Shown here piece by piece: positions 7,869-9,967 of a stretch of DNA of 9,967 bases. The stretch comes from Alphaproteobacteria bacterium (lineage in GTDB: Bacteria; Pseudomonadota; Alphaproteobacteria; Micavibrionales; Micavibrionaceae), in NCBI GenBank assembly GCA_002701555.1, contig NZVS01000009.1, positions 1 to 9,967 of the forward strand, written 5' to 3'. Positions within the stretch are counted from its first letter, which is position 1. Each line of letters begins with the position of its first letter. The notes under the pieces are model-generated. The model saw only the letters and a program-made list of their open reading frames with translations. It searched no databases and was not told the origin of the DNA. The translations under genes were made by a program, and so were the position numbers.

Positions 7869-8957
7869 GTGCTTAAGAAAATCATATTAGGCATCATAGT
7901 TTTTACAGTAGCAGCTTTTGCGCTGGTTCTTCTGGTTGGGTATCTTTATCAAAATAATAATACCAAGTTCTCTTCCCAAGAAATTAGCCAGAATGGCCCT
8001 AAAGATATTCCATTAATGTCCGTCAACATGACTTCAACAGAAGACTGCTTCAAGGATAAGGATTGCTATTTCTATATGTTTTCAATTCTAGCAAGTGAGG
8101 ACGGCGATACAATTATCTATGACAAGGAAGGTGCTTCACCTGACCCTGATAATAAAGGGTTTTGGACATCTGTTTCCTTTAAGAGTGTTGATGGCGAGAT
8201 AAATGATAAGAAAAGAGTCTATGCGGTTAATGCAAAAACACCTACAGAATGTATATATGATAAGGAATGTGTTTGGTATGCATTTTATAATCTCATTAAT
8301 AGGTCAGCAATGGGCGAGGAGAGTAAGAATATACTCAGCAAATGGCAGACTGACATAGGCTATGCAATTTCACCAACAGACACACCTAAATACAATAAAT
8401 ATAAGTCAGAAATTGAAAAAGTTTTTGAAAAACTAGACCCTTATTTTCCATACGATATCTCCTTTAACAAACAATTCAACTACCTCTTGTTTTTTAGTCA
8501 AAATTTTGGAGAAGATATCCACCAAAATTACCGGGATTTTTTCCTGAGACTTACTGAAAATAATTTAATGGTAAGGGAGGGGTTGTTATCCTTTTTTCCA
8601 AAAGAAGAAAATGCAACTTGCGGAAATTTTCCTGTAACAGAAAAAAACGTAATACTTTGGAGTATTAATTTTGTTAATCCGCAAAAAAGCCGAACAGATT
8701 GTCTACATCATAGCCTTATCTATACTTTAGGTTTTTCTGGAAGATTAAGGCAATTTCCCTTTAGTTCTTTAAACTCAGTCAACTCCGATGTTGAGGTTAG
8801 TATTACTAATCTAGACTTGTTTTTGGTTGCTTTGCTTTACCAAGAAGACTTCCAACCAGGTATTTCAACAAAACCAGATGTACTGAGACCAGTCTTTGAT
8901 AGAGGCTATTCTAAAACCATAGAAAAATTTAATAGATCAAATATGTGGGGAGAATGA
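7869..8957 (+). CDS. N-anchored protein with C-terminal DUF2927-like domain
   Basis: The 362-residue product starts with KK and a hydrophobic segment at about residues 5-27, so it is probably membrane-anchored with its bulk in the periplasm. Two related segments follow: C60-FKDKD-C66-YFY and C128-IYDKE-C134-VWY, which looks like an internal duplication with paired cysteines. From about residue 155 the pattern resembles DUF2927, common in alphaproteobacteria. The clearest part runs from C278-LHHSLIYTLGF through S/N-rich loops to LDLFLVALLYQ and FQPGI. As I recall the family, that first motif is usually C-x-HEExxQ-x-LG; here the residues are H280, H281, S282 and Y285, so the zincin-like signature is lost. 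The GTG start has GGGGAGA (7855-7861) 7 bases before it. It overlaps the next gene at ATGA. DUF2927 function is unknown. Confidence 0.8.
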   Translation: MLKKIILGIIVFTVAAFALVLLVGYLYQNNNTKFSSQEISQNGPKDIPLMSVNMTSTEDCFKDKDCYFYMFSILASEDGDTIIYDKEGASPDPDNKGFWTSVSFKSVDGEINDKKRVYAVNAKTPTECIYDKECVWYAFYNLINRSAMGEESKNILSKWQTDIGYAISPTDTPKYNKYKSEIEKVFEKLDPYFPYDISFNKQFNYLLFFSQNFGEDIHQNYRDFFLRLTENNLMVREGLLSFFPKEENATCGNFPVTEKNVILWSINFVNPQKSRTDCLHHSLIYTLGFSGRLRQFPFSSLNSVNSDVEVSITNLDLFLVALLYQEDFQPGISTKPDVLRPVFDRGYSKTIEKFNRSNMWGE

Positions 8958-9364
8958 GTCTAAGTCAGTATCAAAAAATTAGCATCGTTATCGTTTTGCT
9001 CGTAATAGCAATCGTTACTGCCATTTGGGTATTAGAAAACCCTTTTAAAGTTATTGACCCAACTGATCAAAGATTCGAAATTCAACAATTTCAGTTTGAA
9101 GACTATGGTGAGAATAGAGAAGAGCTCTATCAAGCTTTAATAAAAATTTTTCCGCAAGGTACTCCTCATAATGTCATTTATGATGTTCTCGTTAACCATG
9201 CAGGTGTAGAAAGAATGGGAGGAGATGAAGTTAGTGGTACTTACATATTCTTTTACAAACCAAGGCACAGCAAACATTCGAAATGTAATGGTTGGCGAGT
9301 TTTAGTTTCTTATGATAGAGAAAGTCAATTAGAAAATTTAAAGCTATTTGGGCCTTGTACATAG
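8954..9364 (+). CDS. Small N-anchored periplasmic-facing protein, family unknown
   Basis: I chose the ATG at 8954 (136 residues), which overlaps the preceding stop as ATGA, over the GTG at 8945 that would add MGR. GGGGAGA abuts the ATG too closely to be a normal ribosome site, so reinitiation is likely. A single hydrophobic helix spans about residues 10-26 with few charges before it, then about 110 residues probably outside the membrane. The soluble part has the order helix (ELYQALIKIF), PQGTPHNVIYDVLV, strand (TYIFFYKP), GWRVLVSYD and LENLKLFG. This vaguely recalls the BamE/SmpA-like alpha-beta layout, but I would not assign it. C111 and C135 could form a disulfide. It is the middle gene of a three-gene operon. 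Confidence 0.75.
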   Translation: MSLSQYQKISIVIVLLVIAIVTAIWVLENPFKVIDPTDQRFEIQQFQFEDYGENREELYQALIKIFPQGTPHNVIYDVLVNHAGVERMGGDEVSGTYIFFYKPRHSKHSKCNGWRVLVSYDRESQLENLKLFGPCT

Positions 9365-9372
9365 GGGAAAAG

Positions 9373-9606
9373 GTGAAACAATTTTATTCAAAACACAAAA
9401 AGAAGATTATTATAGCATTCATAATTGTTGTTTTTTGCTTCACTTATATAACTTCGCCATTTACCAGAAGTGAGGCGTATTTTACTGATGTAGATAACAT
9501 TCAGGAGGGATTGTTAAAGAAGCATTATTGTAAAAATCTTTTTCAAGAACTCTGGAATGAATTTAAATACAGAAATGAAAATTTTAAATGCCCCCAATCT
9601 AAATAA
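9373..9606 (+). CDS. Small N-anchored protein, 77 aa, family unknown
   Basis: The preferred start is GTG 9373, which has AGGGGA at 9363-9368 at a suitable distance; a TTG at 9355 would add six residues and overlap the upstream gene. The start lies 8 bases after the preceding stop. The product has a lysine-rich N-terminus (KHKKK), one hydrophobic helix at about residues 12-26, and about 50 mostly polar residues with C53 and C73. This is the same N-in, C-out layout as its two neighbours. No family recognised. The stop codon falls at the start of the extended similarity of repeat copy 2, so the C-terminal end of this gene may have been set by the repeat. Coding status rests on the ribosome site and operon position. 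Confidence 0.6.
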   Translation: MKQFYSKHKKKIIIAFIIVVFCFTYITSPFTRSEAYFTDVDNIQEGLLKKHYCKNLFQELWNEFKYRNENFKCPQSK

Positions 9607-9832
9607 ACTTTGAAGAACAAAGGTTTTAAAGCCTAAAAAGTTAAAGCCCGTTTTAAAACCATAAATATCCGTATTTGTTTATTTACCTTCATGCTACAAG
9701 CAAACTTTACCACAAAAACAACCGGAGATTTGGAAATATTAAGGTATAAAACCTTGATAGAAATCGATGCTTTTTGAATGATTGACTCATATAAGAAATC
9801 GAAATAATACAGCTTAAGAGAGAATTTAGAAA
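9607..9832. other. 226-bp AT-rich intergenic region
   Basis: Apart from repeat copy 2, it contains a small hairpin (AAGGT 9741-9745, ACCTT 9751-9755, 5-base loop) and a candidate promoter for the following gene: TTGACT (9782-9787) with AATAAT (9803-9808) at 15-base spacing, or TATAAG (9790-9795) without a -35. I see no RNA gene and no supported ORF. Confidence 0.4.
9624..9670. repeat. 47-bp direct repeat, copy 2, with strong stem-loop
   Basis: It matches 7728-7774 at 43 of 47 positions by eye, with the related left flank reaching 9603, across the stop codon of the preceding gene. This copy forms an 11-bp stem: GGTTTTAAAGC (9622-9632) with GTTTTAAAACC (9650-9660), one G-T pair and a 17-base loop. 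There is no T-run after the stem, so it is not a typical intrinsic terminator, though it could protect the operon's 3' end. Confidence 0.85.
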
Positions 9833-9967
9833 ATGAATACAAACAAATTGGAAATTTCGAAAAAAAGAAGAGTTGTAGGAAATGTTGCTCTATCAGTGAT
9901 AATTATTGCTGTATTGGTTTATTCTTTTCTCAAAATTATTGAAAATTTTTATTTTGTAAAATCTTCA
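9833..9967 (+). CDS. N-anchored membrane protein, 5' fragment cut by window end
   Basis: An open frame of 45 codons begins at ATG 9833 and runs off the window end. GAGAG (9818-9822) lies 10 bases upstream. The product begins with a basic segment (K5, K10-K11-R12-R13) followed by a hydrophobic helix at about residues 14-36, the same layout as the three proteins upstream. No family can be assigned from this fragment. It starts a separate transcription unit after repeat copy 2. Confidence 0.6.
   Translation, partial: MNTNKLEISKKRRVVGNVALSVIIIAVLVYSFLKIIENFYFVKSS

Noticed and set aside
8945..8953. GTG start for the middle operon gene
   Set aside because: No ribosome site precedes it; the ATG at 8954 overlapping the previous stop as ATGA is more likely.
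9622..9670. Integron attC-like site after the operon stop codon
   Set aside because: An imperfect palindrome just after a stop codon recalls attC, but no RYYYAAC/GTTRRRY core pair is present and no integrase is visible.
9633..9842. Minus-strand open frame of 69 codons in the last intergenic region
   Set aside because: It overlaps repeat copy 2 and the start of the following gene, is low-complexity and AT-driven, and lacks a convincing ribosome site.

Overview
The window looks like chromosomal DNA of a low-to-moderate GC alphaproteobacterium. The clues are the pepA-holC pair, an alphaproteobacterial-type HolC, a DgcA-type enolase-superfamily racemase, and a promoter that matches the alphaproteobacterial general-stress (EcfG) consensus GGAAC-N17-CGTT. 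I cannot name the genus; a Micavibrio-like lineage is only a guess.

Positions 1-7695 are compact housekeeping and envelope genes. pepA (leucyl aminopeptidase) and holC (DNA polymerase III chi) form a + strand pair. They converge on a minus-strand gene for a DUF2383/PA2169-like four-helix-bundle protein across a 3-base gap that holds a symmetrical hairpin. Upstream of that gene, also on the minus strand, is a DgcA-type N-acetyl-D-Glu racemase / dipeptide epimerase. Divergent from it is a very large (1053 aa), unusual class A penicillin-binding protein. Its transpeptidase motifs are complete, but its GT51 motifs are divergent and it carries a large insertion. It converges on a yaaA-family gene. 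The wall-related pair (epimerase and PBP) shares a 192-bp divergent intergenic region.

Positions 7696-9967 are visibly more AT-rich and look like an accessory islet. A tight three-gene + strand operon encodes an N-anchored protein with a C-terminal DUF2927-like domain, then two small N-anchored proteins with no recognised family. A fourth N-anchored ORF runs off the window end. A 47-bp direct repeat (43/47 identical by eye, partly extending to about 67 bp) lies on both sides of the three-gene operon. The downstream copy starts at the stop codon of the last operon gene and can fold into an 11-bp stem. This repeat-bounded cassette of secreted or periplasm-facing anchored proteins is the least explained part of the window.
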